Assembly: GCA_947168785.1 (NCBI GenBank)
Contig: CAMVNL010000119.1
Coordinates: 1-6,893 of the forward strand
From: an uncultured Clostridia bacterium
Lineage (GTDB): Bacteria; Bacillota; Clostridia; Oscillospirales; Acutalibacteraceae
DNA: 6,893 nt
Direction of reading: 5' to 3'
A program made the position numbers and the translations under genes. The first letter of the stretch is position 1. The number at the start of each line of letters is the position of its first letter. Below are positions 1-5,569 of this stretch, in pieces. The notes below the pieces were generated by a model that had not been told where the DNA came from, searched no databases, and saw only the letters and a list, made by a program, of their open reading frames with translations.

Positions 1-369
1 CGGCACTGTGAACAGCGCGGCCGCCGGGGCCATGGACCGGATCCCCACCCAATAGGCCGCGATGAAAAAGAAGTGGGCGGAGAGGAACCCCAGGAAGCCG
101 ATGGCGGGGAATACCTTCGTCTGCCACAGATGCAAAAACAGGTCGCCGATCCACGAGGCGAAGAGCGCCGCCAACATCAGCTTGTCAAAGAGCGAAAAGA
201 CGCCGGTGCTTACCACGCACAGCAGGCCCACGACAAGATAGCCGGTGGCCGCCACCATTTTGACGAAGAGCGACCGGGGACAGGGACCGTTCCGCTGCTC
301 CTTCACAAAGATCGGCGCCAGCACCATGACGGCCAGACAGACGAGAGCGGTGATGATTCGGTAAAACAT
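1..369 (-). CDS. YhhN/TMEM86-family membrane protein (lysoplasmalogenase family), C-terminus cut by window edge
   Basis: Reading the complement from an ATG at 369-367 gives 123 open codons that continue past the left edge, so only the N-terminal half or so of a family that usually has about 200-240 residues is present. The start is supported by a GGAGGT ribosome binding site (complement of 376-381) six bases upstream. The visible protein is strongly hydrophobic, with likely membrane helices at about residues 4-22, 39-55, 64-80 and 88-110. It carries the family-like pattern WIGDLFL (residues 73-79) followed by a Gly/Phe-rich helix GFLGFLSAHFFFIAAYW (91-107) with His99. Asp76 is a good candidate for a conserved acid. 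Characterised YhhN/TMEM86 proteins cleave the vinyl-ether bond of lysoplasmalogens, giving a fatty aldehyde and a glycerophospho-headgroup. Assignment rests on motif resemblance only. No clear sigma-A promoter was found between this gene and the repeat element behind it. Confidence 0.72.
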   Translation of the reverse strand, partial: MFYRIITALVCLAVMVLAPIFVKEQRNGPCPRSLFVKMVAATGYLVVGLLCVVSTGVFSLFDKLMLAALFASWIGDLFLHLWQTKVFPAIGFLGFLSAHFFFIAAYWVGIRSMAPAAALFTVP

Positions 370-395
370 GGGGTTACCTCCGTTTCGAGATCTGC

Positions 396-557
396 GGTAG
401 CGCGGCACCTCAGTGCCGCTGTTGACATATGTTGCTTGAAAAACCCGATTTGACAGTTTCCGTCATTGACTAATTGATACAGGAAAAATCAGGGCTGTCA
501 AAACCGTTGTTTGCATCTGAAGCGGCACTGAGGTGCCGCGCTACGGTGCCGCGCTAC
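396..557. repeat. REPIN-like/MITE-like element, copy A (inverted GTAG-hairpin ends)
   Basis: A 25-bp end at 396-420 is matched in inverted orientation by 521-544, enclosing a 100-bp AT-richer core (421-520). Each end starts with GGTAG and contains a small hairpin, stem GCGGCAC/GTGCCGC with loop CTCA. A GTAG tetranucleotide next to a short palindrome is the hallmark of REP sequences handled by REP-associated tyrosine transposases (RAYTs), and two inverted REPs form a REPIN. The right end has a 13-bp tandem duplication of ggtgccgcgctac (532-544 and 545-557). The same ends and the same 100-bp core length recur at 5658-5807. The element lies between the GDPD-like gene stop (561) and the YhhN start, so it sits in the YhhN upstream region. 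No transposase is encoded in the window. Confidence 0.8.
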
Positions 558-560
558 GGT

Positions 561-1802
561 TCAGTTCTTTTTCCGTTTCTTAAAGAAATAAACCTGCACA
601 GCCACCACAACGATCACGGCTCCTACGCACAGGGCGATGCGCGGCGCGGTGACGGTACTTCCCGCGCTGCCCTCTTCCAGCGCCCCGTAGTTGGCGTTGA
701 TGTCGTCCACCGCCTTTTGCAGGGCGGCGGCGCAGTCGCCGATCTCCCGGTTGGAGACGGAGGCGTCGGACAAGATCCGCTCCGCCTCGGCCTTTGCGTC
801 GGTATAGGCCTTTTTATAATCGTTGAACCGGGGCGAGGCGAATTCCGGCAGCTTCCATTCCGTTTCATAGCGCGCGCACAGGTCGCCCAGACGCGCCCGC
901 GCCGCGTCGTTGCGGGTCAGGTAATCGGCAAACAGCGCGGCTTCGTCCGTGATAATCACGGAGTAGCCCCGGGAAATCAGGTCGTCCCACCATTTTTCGC
1001 TGTCTTCCCTTGCGCCGCACAGGCGGGAATCCGTGGGGTCCGCCACGGCGCGAAGGTTCCCCTTGAACCGGCCCAGCACCGTCTGGTGGAAGTTGACCCC
1101 GTAGCGGTTGGTGGTCTGAAGCTGCACGCCGGAAAGCCCACCCTCTTTGGCCTGCTTGAGATAGGACCAGACGGAAAAGATCACGTTGCCGCGCTTCACG
1201 CCCAGCACCGGCGGCAGGTTTTTCCGGCCCGCCAGGGCGGCCGCGATCTCCGCGGCCTTGGCGTTCACCAGCAGGGCGGTATCGCCGGTTGCATCCTTTT
1301 CGGCAAGGTAATCGCACAACTCCGGAAGCAACGATACGTCCGCTTTCAGCAGCAGGGAAAACCCTTCGTTTTTCGCGGCGGCCAGCGCCTGGTCCAGCGT
1401 GGGGACCGTCTCTTCGCTCCCCTTCGCCCCGGCCCCGCCGGAATACTCCTTCAGGCGATACGCCGTCAGCTCCGCATAAGAGGCTTCCGCCACGGTCATG
1501 ATCTCCGGGCAGTCCAGCATCCGTTCCGTGGTGTCGTCCGCGAAAAGGATGAACACGCCGTCGGTGGTCTTTTTCACGTCCGTCAGCACGTACCCGATCC
1601 CGGTCTTTCCGGCGGCGACGATCCCCGCCAGTGAATTTTCGGGGTAATCCCGGCGCAGCCCCCGGTTGCTCACGCCCACGATGGGGCCGTCAGGGTCCCG
1701 CAGCAAATCGGCGGAAGCGCCCGCAAAAGCGCAGGGGACCAGGCTCACGGCGACCAGCAGCGAGGCCAGCAGAACGGTTAAAATCTGTGTCAGTTTTTTC
1801 AT
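561..1802 (-). CDS. Secreted, membrane-anchored GDPD-fold protein, probably catalytically inactive
   Basis: This 413-residue protein starts with a signal peptide (MKKL, hydrophobic core 7-23, likely cleavage after AFA at 25-27). A glycerophosphodiester phosphodiesterase-like domain spans about residues 40-300. The scaffold is recognisable: NRG (46-48) followed by YPENSLAG (53-60), a TDV strand (74-76), TDG (80-82), ADDTTERM (88-95) and a late VIITDEAALFADYL segment (282-295). A helical stretch follows at about 327-370, resembling a FIVAR-type spacer. One membrane helix (388-407) and a KKRKK stop-transfer end (408-412) anchor it outside the cell. In active enzymes the corresponding motifs are HRG, E-x-D and HD. 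Here the first His is Asn46, the Glu is Leu73 and the second His is Ala88, while Asp75 is kept. The usual E-x-K strand reads LLLKAD, again without the acid. Fold assignment is fairly secure; loss of activity is inferred from these replacements. The start fits the signal peptide although the ribosome binding site is weak. Confidence 0.8.
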   Translation of the reverse strand: MKKLTQILTVLLASLLVAVSLVPCAFAGASADLLRDPDGPIVGVSNRGLRRDYPENSLAGIVAAGKTGIGYVLTDVKKTTDGVFILFADDTTERMLDCPEIMTVAEASYAELTAYRLKEYSGGAGAKGSEETVPTLDQALAAAKNEGFSLLLKADVSLLPELCDYLAEKDATGDTALLVNAKAAEIAAALAGRKNLPPVLGVKRGNVIFSVWSYLKQAKEGGLSGVQLQTTNRYGVNFHQTVLGRFKGNLRAVADPTDSRLCGAREDSEKWWDDLISRGYSVIITDEAALFADYLTRNDAARARLGDLCARYETEWKLPEFASPRFNDYKKAYTDAKAEAERILSDASVSNREIGDCAAALQKAVDDINANYGALEEGSAGSTVTAPRIALCVGAVIVVVAVQVYFFKKRKKN

Positions 1803-1840
1803 GTGAAAGTTCCGTTTCCGATCAAAATAAGATATGCACT

Positions 1841-1892
1841 ATCATAACACTTTTTACGGTTTCATACTACCACACAAAAGTGACAGAAACAA
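1841..1892 (-). promoter_or_regulatory. Candidate promoter(s) for the GDPD-like gene
   Basis: On the complement, an extended -10 box TGTTATGAT (1841-1849) lies about 40 bases before the start codon and has no good -35 partner. A second candidate is TTGTTT (1887-1892), a 17-bp spacer and TAGTAT (1864-1869). Both are partial matches to the sigma-A consensus, and I cannot choose between them from sequence alone. The region lies in the divergent spacer shared with the radical SAM gene. Confidence 0.4.
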
Positions 1893-1940
1893 GTCTATTT
1901 TTTACAAACGGGCGTGAAAACGGGATTTTTCGGATATGAT

Positions 1941-1968
1941 TTTACGCGTAAATTCAAGAATGATTCTT
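1941..1968. promoter_or_regulatory. Two adjacent dyads, one Fur-family-like, at the radical SAM promoter
   Basis: TTTACGCGTAAA (1941-1952) is a perfect 12-bp palindrome. AAGAATGATTCTT (1956-1968) is a perfect 6-1-6 dyad with the AATnATT core typical of Fur, Zur and PerR boxes. The second dyad shares its last two bases with the -35 hexamer of the radical SAM promoter, a position suited to repression. The assignment to the Fur superfamily is inference from the core motif; no Fur-type regulator is encoded in the window. Confidence 0.4.
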
Positions 1969-1995
1969 TACACGGCATACGTTTTGCTGTATAAT
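1967..1995 (+). promoter_or_regulatory. Sigma-A promoter of the radical SAM gene
   Basis: TTTACA (1967-1972, five of six consensus bases), a 17-bp spacer and a perfect TATAAT (1990-1995) predict transcription from about 2002, leaving a leader of roughly 44 bases. A second TATAAT occurs at 1998-2003, but its matching -35 position (gcatac) is poor, so the first box is preferred. Confidence 0.75.
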
Positions 1996-2045
1996 GATAT
2001 AATAGAGAAATATGGATCCAAGCGACGACGGAGGGAATGAGAGAA

Positions 2046-3461
2046 ATGTCGTTAAAGAAAAAAGCGGTGGTATCGGCGGCCTCAGCGGCCCTCGATATGA
2101 TTTTTAAATATTTTGACAAGGATCCCGAAGCCAATCTGGTGAAGATCGTGGAAGGCGCGGAAAAAATCATCGGGGACAGCATTTTCCCCAAGGAGAACTT
2201 CGCCAAGCTGAAGGCCGGCGCCGCCGACCCGAACAACATCTACACGCAGCTGGCCAAGGGCATTCTCAACGATATCGACCGGGGCATCGTCAAGCACATG
2301 CTGCTGTCCCTGGGCGTGGAGGCCGGTTACTTCGGCACCAAAGAGGTGCGGGCCAACCGGGAGAAGTACGACTGCAATATCCCGTGGCAGATCCTCATCG
2401 ACCCCACCAGCGCCTGCAACCTGAAATGCAAGGGCTGCTGGGCGGCGGAATACGGCCATCACCAGAGCCTCAGCTTAGAGGAGATGCAGTCCGTCATCAG
2501 CCAGGCCAAGGACCTTGGCACCCACTTTTACATGTTCACCGGCGGCGAGCCGCTGATCCGGAAAAACGATATCATCCGGCTGTGCGAAGACAACCCCGAC
2601 TGCGCCTTTATGGCCTATACCAACGGCACGCTGATCGACGACGCCTTCTGCGAGGAGGTCAAACGGGTGGGCAACCTGGCCTTTGCCCTGAGCATTGAGG
2701 GCACGGAGGAGAGCAACGATTTCCGCCGGGGCGAGGGCGCCTACAAGCGGACCATTGAAGCCATGCAGACCCTGAAAAAGCACAAGTGCCTGTTCGGCAT
2801 TTCCGTCTGCTACACCCGCAAGAACGTGGAATACGTGACAAGCGAGGAATTCATCGACAAGATGATCGCCCTTGGCGTGAAATACGCCTGGTACTTCAAT
2901 TATATGCCCGTGGGCCACACCGCCGACAAGGAGCTGATCCCCACCCCCGCCCAGCGGAAGATGATGTATTTCTGGCTGCGGAAGATGCGCAACTCCGCCA
3001 CCGGCAAGCCCATCATGGTGATCGACTTCCAGGATGACGGCGAGTACGTGGGCGGCTGCATCGCGGCGGGCCGCAACTATTTCCACGTCAACTCCGCGGG
3101 CGATATCGAGCCCTGCGTGTTCATTCACTATTCCGACGCCAACATCCGCACCCACACGGTGCTGCAGGCGCTGCAAAACCCCTTGTTCACGGAGTACCGC
3201 AAGGGCCAGCCCTTCAACGACAACCACCTGCGTCCCTGCCCCATGCTGGAAAACCCCGAAAAGCTGCGGGAGATCGTGAAAAAGACTGGGGCGAAATCCA
3301 CCAACCTGATCATGGAAGAGGACGTGGACACCCTTTGCGGCCGCTGCGACGAGTTCGCCTACGAATGGCAGCCCGTGGCGGATGAGATCTGGAACACCAC
3401 CAAACACCCCATTACCCACACCCAGTATTACCGGGATCACGGCAAGGCGAAGAGACAGTAG
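2046..3461 (+). CDS. Radical SAM/SPASM-domain protein of unknown substrate
   Basis: The 471-residue protein contains the radical SAM signature CNLKCKGC (Cys124, Cys128, Cys131), which binds the 4Fe-4S cluster that cleaves S-adenosylmethionine. It also has the TGGEP-type SAM-binding motif (FTGGEPLIR, about 164-172). A preceding region of about 115 residues looks mostly helical and is not part of the core barrel. The C-terminal part is SPASM-like, with Cys338, the pattern VNSAGDIEPC ending at Cys357, then Cys398, Cys431 and Cys434, suited to auxiliary Fe-S clusters. I start it at ATG 2046 because GGAGGG (2030-2035) is ten bases upstream; an in-frame ATG at 2037 lies only one base after that ribosome binding site. 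SPASM proteins often modify peptides or proteins, but no precursor-like small gene is adjacent. It appears monocistronic and shares a bidirectional terminator with the convergent XRE gene. The substrate is unknown. Confidence 0.9.
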   Translation: MSLKKKAVVSAASAALDMIFKYFDKDPEANLVKIVEGAEKIIGDSIFPKENFAKLKAGAADPNNIYTQLAKGILNDIDRGIVKHMLLSLGVEAGYFGTKEVRANREKYDCNIPWQILIDPTSACNLKCKGCWAAEYGHHQSLSLEEMQSVISQAKDLGTHFYMFTGGEPLIRKNDIIRLCEDNPDCAFMAYTNGTLIDDAFCEEVKRVGNLAFALSIEGTEESNDFRRGEGAYKRTIEAMQTLKKHKCLFGISVCYTRKNVEYVTSEEFIDKMIALGVKYAWYFNYMPVGHTADKELIPTPAQRKMMYFWLRKMRNSATGKPIMVIDFQDDGEYVGGCIAAGRNYFHVNSAGDIEPCVFIHYSDANIRTHTVLQALQNPLFTEYRKGQPFNDNHLRPCPMLENPEKLREIVKKTGAKSTNLIMEEDVDTLCGRCDEFAYEWQPVADEIWNTTKHPITHTQYYRDHGKAKRQ

Positions 3462-3609
3462 CACGGCGCTGTTTCAGAGCGGAGAGCGGAGAGCGGAGTT
3501 CGGAGATATCCGAAGCAGACGCCACGTGGCACGGCGCCCTGCGCCGTTTCAGAGCGGAGTGTGGAGATATCCGAAGCGGACGCCCCGCAGCACGGCGCCC
3601 TGCGCCGTT
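3461..3609. repeat. GC-rich imperfect direct repeats (about 61-68 bp units) with internal hairpins
   Basis: Three copies of one unit follow the radical SAM gene: 3461-3528, 3529-3589 and a truncated copy at 3590-3609. Shared blocks include gcacggcgc, gtttcagagcgga, ggagatatccgaagc and gacgcc. Copies 2 and 3 contain a perfect hairpin ACGGCGC-CCT-GCGCCGT (3531-3547 and 3592-3608). Copy 1 lacks its right half and instead has GAGCGGA three times in tandem (3477-3497). A second hairpin in copy 1 is TTCGGA-GATA-TCCGAA (3499-3514). The last base of the radical SAM stop codon is the first base of copy 1. Between 3610 and 3690 I see only a short GGCC-TTAC-GGCC hairpin (3653-3664). No protein is supported on either strand here. 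Confidence 0.75.
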
Positions 3610-3686
3610 GTCGCGAAGCGGCGTTGGCAGAAAGCGGCAAGTCGTCCGTCGCGGCCTTACGGCCTGCGCCATGCGATTTCACTCAT

Positions 3687-3740
3687 AATAAAAAAGAAAG
3701 CTGAGAGAACATTTTACCGTCCTTTCAGCTTTTTCTTTTT
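3687..3740. terminator. Bidirectional intrinsic terminator shared by radical SAM and XRE genes
   Basis: AAAGCTGA (3697-3704) pairs with TCAGCTTT (3725-3732), and the stem can be extended inward past one mismatch. T-rich tracts follow on both strands: TTTTTCTTTTT on the plus strand and CTTTTTTATT on the minus strand. The XRE stop codon (3714-3716) lies in the loop. The position fits the 3' ends of both convergent genes. Confidence 0.8.
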
Positions 3741-3965
3741 ATCATACAACGGTTTGGGCGTTTCACACAGGCCCAGCAGGTAATCGGCGGAGAGGTTGAA
3801 GAACACCGCCAAGGTTCTGAGATCCTCAAGGCTCGGTTCACACTTTCCCGTTTCCAGATAGGAGATTTTTCGCTGGGTCATATCCACCGCCCTGCCGAGA
3901 TCGGTCTGCGACAGGTCCATATCCTCCCGCAGGTTGCGCAGCGTCGTGCCGAACGTGTTTTGCAT
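3714..3965 (-). CDS. XRE-family helix-turn-helix transcriptional regulator
   Basis: An 83-residue protein consists almost entirely of an HTH_3/Cro-C1 domain (about residues 5-66). The helix-turn-helix core is LSQTDLGRAVDMTQRKISYLE (18-38) followed by TGKCEPSLEDLRTLAVFFNLSADYLLG, a very typical XRE pattern. The tail is Lys-rich (KKKKLKGR), with no ligand-binding or protease domain, so it probably acts as a small dimeric DNA-binding repressor. The ATG at 3965 is preceded by a modest GGTGA-type ribosome binding site. The gene and its upstream region are more AT-rich than the neighbours, which could reflect separate acquisition. It stands alone on its strand. The long inverted repeat directly upstream suggests autoregulation; other targets cannot be read from the sequence. 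Confidence 0.92.
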   Translation of the reverse strand: MQNTFGTTLRNLREDMDLSQTDLGRAVDMTQRKISYLETGKCEPSLEDLRTLAVFFNLSADYLLGLCETPKPLYDKKKKLKGR

Positions 3966-3982
3966 TTTCCATCACCGATGTT

Positions 3983-4038
3983 ATCATACAATAGACAGTT
4001 TTTATCTATTGACTTTTAGATAAAAAATTGTCTATCAT
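3983..4038. promoter_or_regulatory. XRE promoter region with long inverted-repeat operator
   Basis: The arm 3991-4008 (ATAGACAGTTTTTATCTA) is repeated in inverted form at 4017-4035 with one substitution and one inserted base, around an 8-base centre. On the complement, a TATGAT -10 box (3983-3988) abuts the left arm and would drive the XRE gene, though its -35 is weak. On the plus strand, TTGACT (4009-4014), an 18-bp spacer and TATCAT (4033-4038) form a second, outward-facing promoter candidate. A protein bound to the dyad would cover both. Autoregulation by the XRE protein is inferred from position. Confidence 0.6.
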
Positions 4039-4113
4039 TACAATAAGGTCAGATTCACCTCAAAATAATTATAAAATAATCTTGCTGATGAGCAGACTTT
4101 AATCATTTAATAA

Positions 4114-4160
4114 AATACTCCCGAATCCATACTGTGACATGGGTTCGGGAGTATTATTTT
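4114..4160 (-). terminator. Strong intrinsic terminator of the AhpD-like/SDR operon
   Basis: A 17-bp stem with one imperfect pair (4114-4130 with 4139-4155) closes an 8-base loop. Read on the minus strand the hairpin is followed by TTTTATTAAA, so it should end the operon about 40 bases after the dehydrogenase stop codon. On the plus strand it is followed by a weaker ATTTT tract and could also stop transcription coming from the XRE region. No gene is seen between 4039 and 4198. Confidence 0.8.
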
Positions 4161-4198
4161 GCATATATAACCGCAAGCTATCGTTATTACCCCTGATA

Positions 4199-5002
4199 TC
4201 ACACGGATAGCAATCCCGCGTCCAGCACGAACTGGCTGCCGGTGGCGTAGCGGGCGCGGTCGCTGGCCAGGTAGAGCACCAGCTCGGCGGTGTCCTCCGG
4301 CTCGATCCACGGCACGGGCAAAAGGTTCCCCGCGCTGGCCTCGGCGATCTCCTCCGGGGTCTTGCCCTCCATGGCGGCAAGGCCGTCGTTCATGGGGGTG
4401 TTCACGCCAGTGGGATGGATGCTGAGCACCCGGATGTTATAGGGCGCCAGCTCGATGGCCCACGCCTTGGTCAGGCCCGTCAGGCCCCATTTGCTGGCGG
4501 TGTAGTGGCTCAGGCGGTTGCCGCCCCGCAGCCCCATGACCGAGGAATTGTTGATGATGACGCCGCTCTTTTTCTCCATCATGTAGGGGACCACCCGGCG
4601 GGTCACCAGGAAGGGTCCTTTCAGGTTGATGTCGATCATGGCGTTCCATTCCTCGTCGGTCATCTCATGCACCTTCGCATAGGCGCAGATGCCCGCGTTG
4701 TTGAACAGGATATCAATCTTGCCGAAGGCGGCGATCGTCCCCTCCACGGCGGCGGTGACGGCCTTGTCGTCCCGCACGTCGCCGGCGAAGATCTCGCAGC
4801 GGCGGCCCATGGCCTCGATCTCGGCCTTCAGGCTTTTCAGCTCCTCGCCTGTGCCGTAGGCGTAGGCGGGGTATTCGATCTTCACGCCCACGTCAAAGGC
4901 GGCGATATCCGCGCCGTTCTTCGCCAGCGCCAGGGCGGTGGCACGGCCCTGCCCGTGGGCAGCGCCGGTGATAAACGCGACTCTGTTGTCAAAATCACCC
5001 AT
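4199..5002 (-). CDS. Short-chain dehydrogenase/reductase (SDR), NAD-type, similar to mycofactocin-coupled SDRs
   Basis: A full-length classical SDR of 267 residues, expected to be a cytosolic alcohol/ketone oxidoreductase. The Rossmann glycine motif is TGAAHGQG (12-19), NNAG is at 101-104, the structural Asn is Asn126, and the catalytic residues are Ser154, Tyr167 and Lys171 (YTASK). Asp37 at the end of the second strand predicts NAD(H) preference. An insertion after that strand (about 39-58, containing EYPAYAYGTGEEL), together with SIHPTGVNTPM, resembles the mycofactocin-coupled SDR subfamily that includes carveol dehydrogenases. No mycofactocin gene is in the window, so the resemblance does not prove that cofactor use. 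The ATG is preceded by GGAGGAG (5012-5018), and its A is the last base of the upstream gene's stop (TAATG), implying translational coupling to the AhpD-like gene. The substrate is unknown; sterols, bile acids or other cyclic alcohols are conceivable. Confidence 0.9.
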   Translation of the reverse strand: MGDFDNRVAFITGAAHGQGRATALALAKNGADIAAFDVGVKIEYPAYAYGTGEELKSLKAEIEAMGRRCEIFAGDVRDDKAVTAAVEGTIAAFGKIDILFNNAGICAYAKVHEMTDEEWNAMIDINLKGPFLVTRRVVPYMMEKKSGVIINNSSVMGLRGGNRLSHYTASKWGLTGLTKAWAIELAPYNIRVLSIHPTGVNTPMNDGLAAMEGKTPEEIAEASAGNLLPVPWIEPEDTAELVLYLASDRARYATGSQFVLDAGLLSV

Positions 5003-5544
5003 TATTTTTTCTCCTCCTTGGAATCAATTCTGAAATCGTAAAGGACTTCGTCCAGATCCACCTTCGCCACGGTGTTGAACAGGTTGGTGGCGTACATGAT
5101 GCCGGCAAAGGCGATGATGGTGACGATCTGCTCGTCCGTGAAGTGCTTCTTCAGCCCGTCGTAGACCTCGTCCGGCACGTTGTGGGGATCCACTGCCACG
5201 CAGGTGCCCAGCATATACAGCAGCTCTTCCACCTCGTTCAGCTTGAGGTCCTCCGTGTCCTCGCCGTTCTCGTTGAGGATCTTCTTGAAAAAGGAGCCGC
5301 AGATGAGACAGTCGTTGTTGGAGGAGATGGCGTAGGACAAAAGGTTCAGCGCCCGCTCGCCCAGCACGGGCTTCAGCTCGTCGTAGAGGGTGTACCATTC
5401 CATGTACGCCTTGAAGGCGGGCACGTTGTGCAGCAGCGTGCGCTTCATGTTGGTGATGCGCCCATGCTTTGCGATCTGGTCGTCGTATTCTCTTTTCACC
5501 GCGTCGGAAGCGGTCTCATACTCCGTCATGGGGATGTATGCCAT
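5002..5544 (-). CDS. AhpD-like/carboxymuconolactone-decarboxylase-family protein with CxxC
   Basis: The 180-residue, largely helical protein has the family layout: a helix with MEWYTLYDELKPVLGERALNLLSYAISSNNDC, then CLIC (Cys79, Cys82), then a second helical half (103-165). In AhpD the CxxC pair works with a Glu and with a His four residues after the second Cys. Here that His position is Phe86, so peroxidatic relay chemistry of the AhpD kind may be altered, though a redox disulfide is still possible. I choose ATG 5544 because AGGTGA (complement of 5550-5555) lies five bases upstream. A GTG three codons earlier (5553) would itself fall inside that ribosome binding site. The gene leads a two-gene operon with the dehydrogenase, which suggests a shared redox pathway. 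Genes of this family are often named carboxymuconolactone decarboxylase, but decarboxylation is not indicated here. Confidence 0.83.
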   Translation of the reverse strand: MAYIPMTEYETASDAVKREYDDQIAKHGRITNMKRTLLHNVPAFKAYMEWYTLYDELKPVLGERALNLLSYAISSNNDCLICGSFFKKILNENGEDTEDLKLNEVEELLYMLGTCVAVDPHNVPDEVYDGLKKHFTDEQIVTIIAFAGIMYATNLFNTVAKVDLDEVLYDFRIDSKEEKK

Positions 5545-5569
5545 TTCATTCACCTGATTTCCGTCAAAT

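Noticed and set aside
73..453. Plus-strand open frame at the left end
   Set aside because: It runs opposite the YhhN-family gene and into the REPIN-like element; the product is charged and low-complexity. The minus strand gives a coherent membrane protein with a good ribosome binding site.
422..480. Plus-strand promoter inside element copy A (TTGACA at 422 and 451)
   Set aside because: No acceptable -10 hexamer lies 16-18 bases downstream of either box, and the direction would oppose both flanking genes.
474..1634. Long plus-strand open frame of about 386 codons opposite the GDPD-like gene
   Set aside because: It is antisense to a gene with a clear signal peptide, fold motifs and membrane anchor. 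The translation is Arg/Gly/His-rich without domain features, as expected from codon bias in GC-rich DNA.
2475..3464. Long minus-strand open frame of about 329 codons opposite the radical SAM gene
   Set aside because: It is antisense to the well-supported radical SAM/SPASM gene, and its Val/Gly/His-rich translation shows no recognisable motif or good ribosome binding site.
3461..3609. CRISPR-like array
   Set aside because: There are only three imperfect, mostly contiguous copies without unique spacers of regular length, and no cas gene nearby.
3412..3682. Arg/Ala/Ser-rich minus-strand open frames over the direct repeats
   Set aside because: They are translations of the GC-rich repeats and the end of the radical SAM gene, with no plausible ribosome binding site and repetitive sequence.
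2046..5002. A mycofactocin or other RiPP system, suggested by a SPASM protein and a mycofactocin-like SDR in one window
   Set aside because: The two genes are on opposite strands, separated by terminators and an XRE gene. No MftA/MftB-like small protein, glycosyltransferase or peptidase is present, and the SPASM protein is larger than MftC.
4415..5041. Plus-strand open frame opposite the dehydrogenase (and a similar one at 5143-5571 opposite the AhpD-like gene)
   Set aside because: Both mirror third-position GC bias of the real minus-strand genes and contain no domain pattern.
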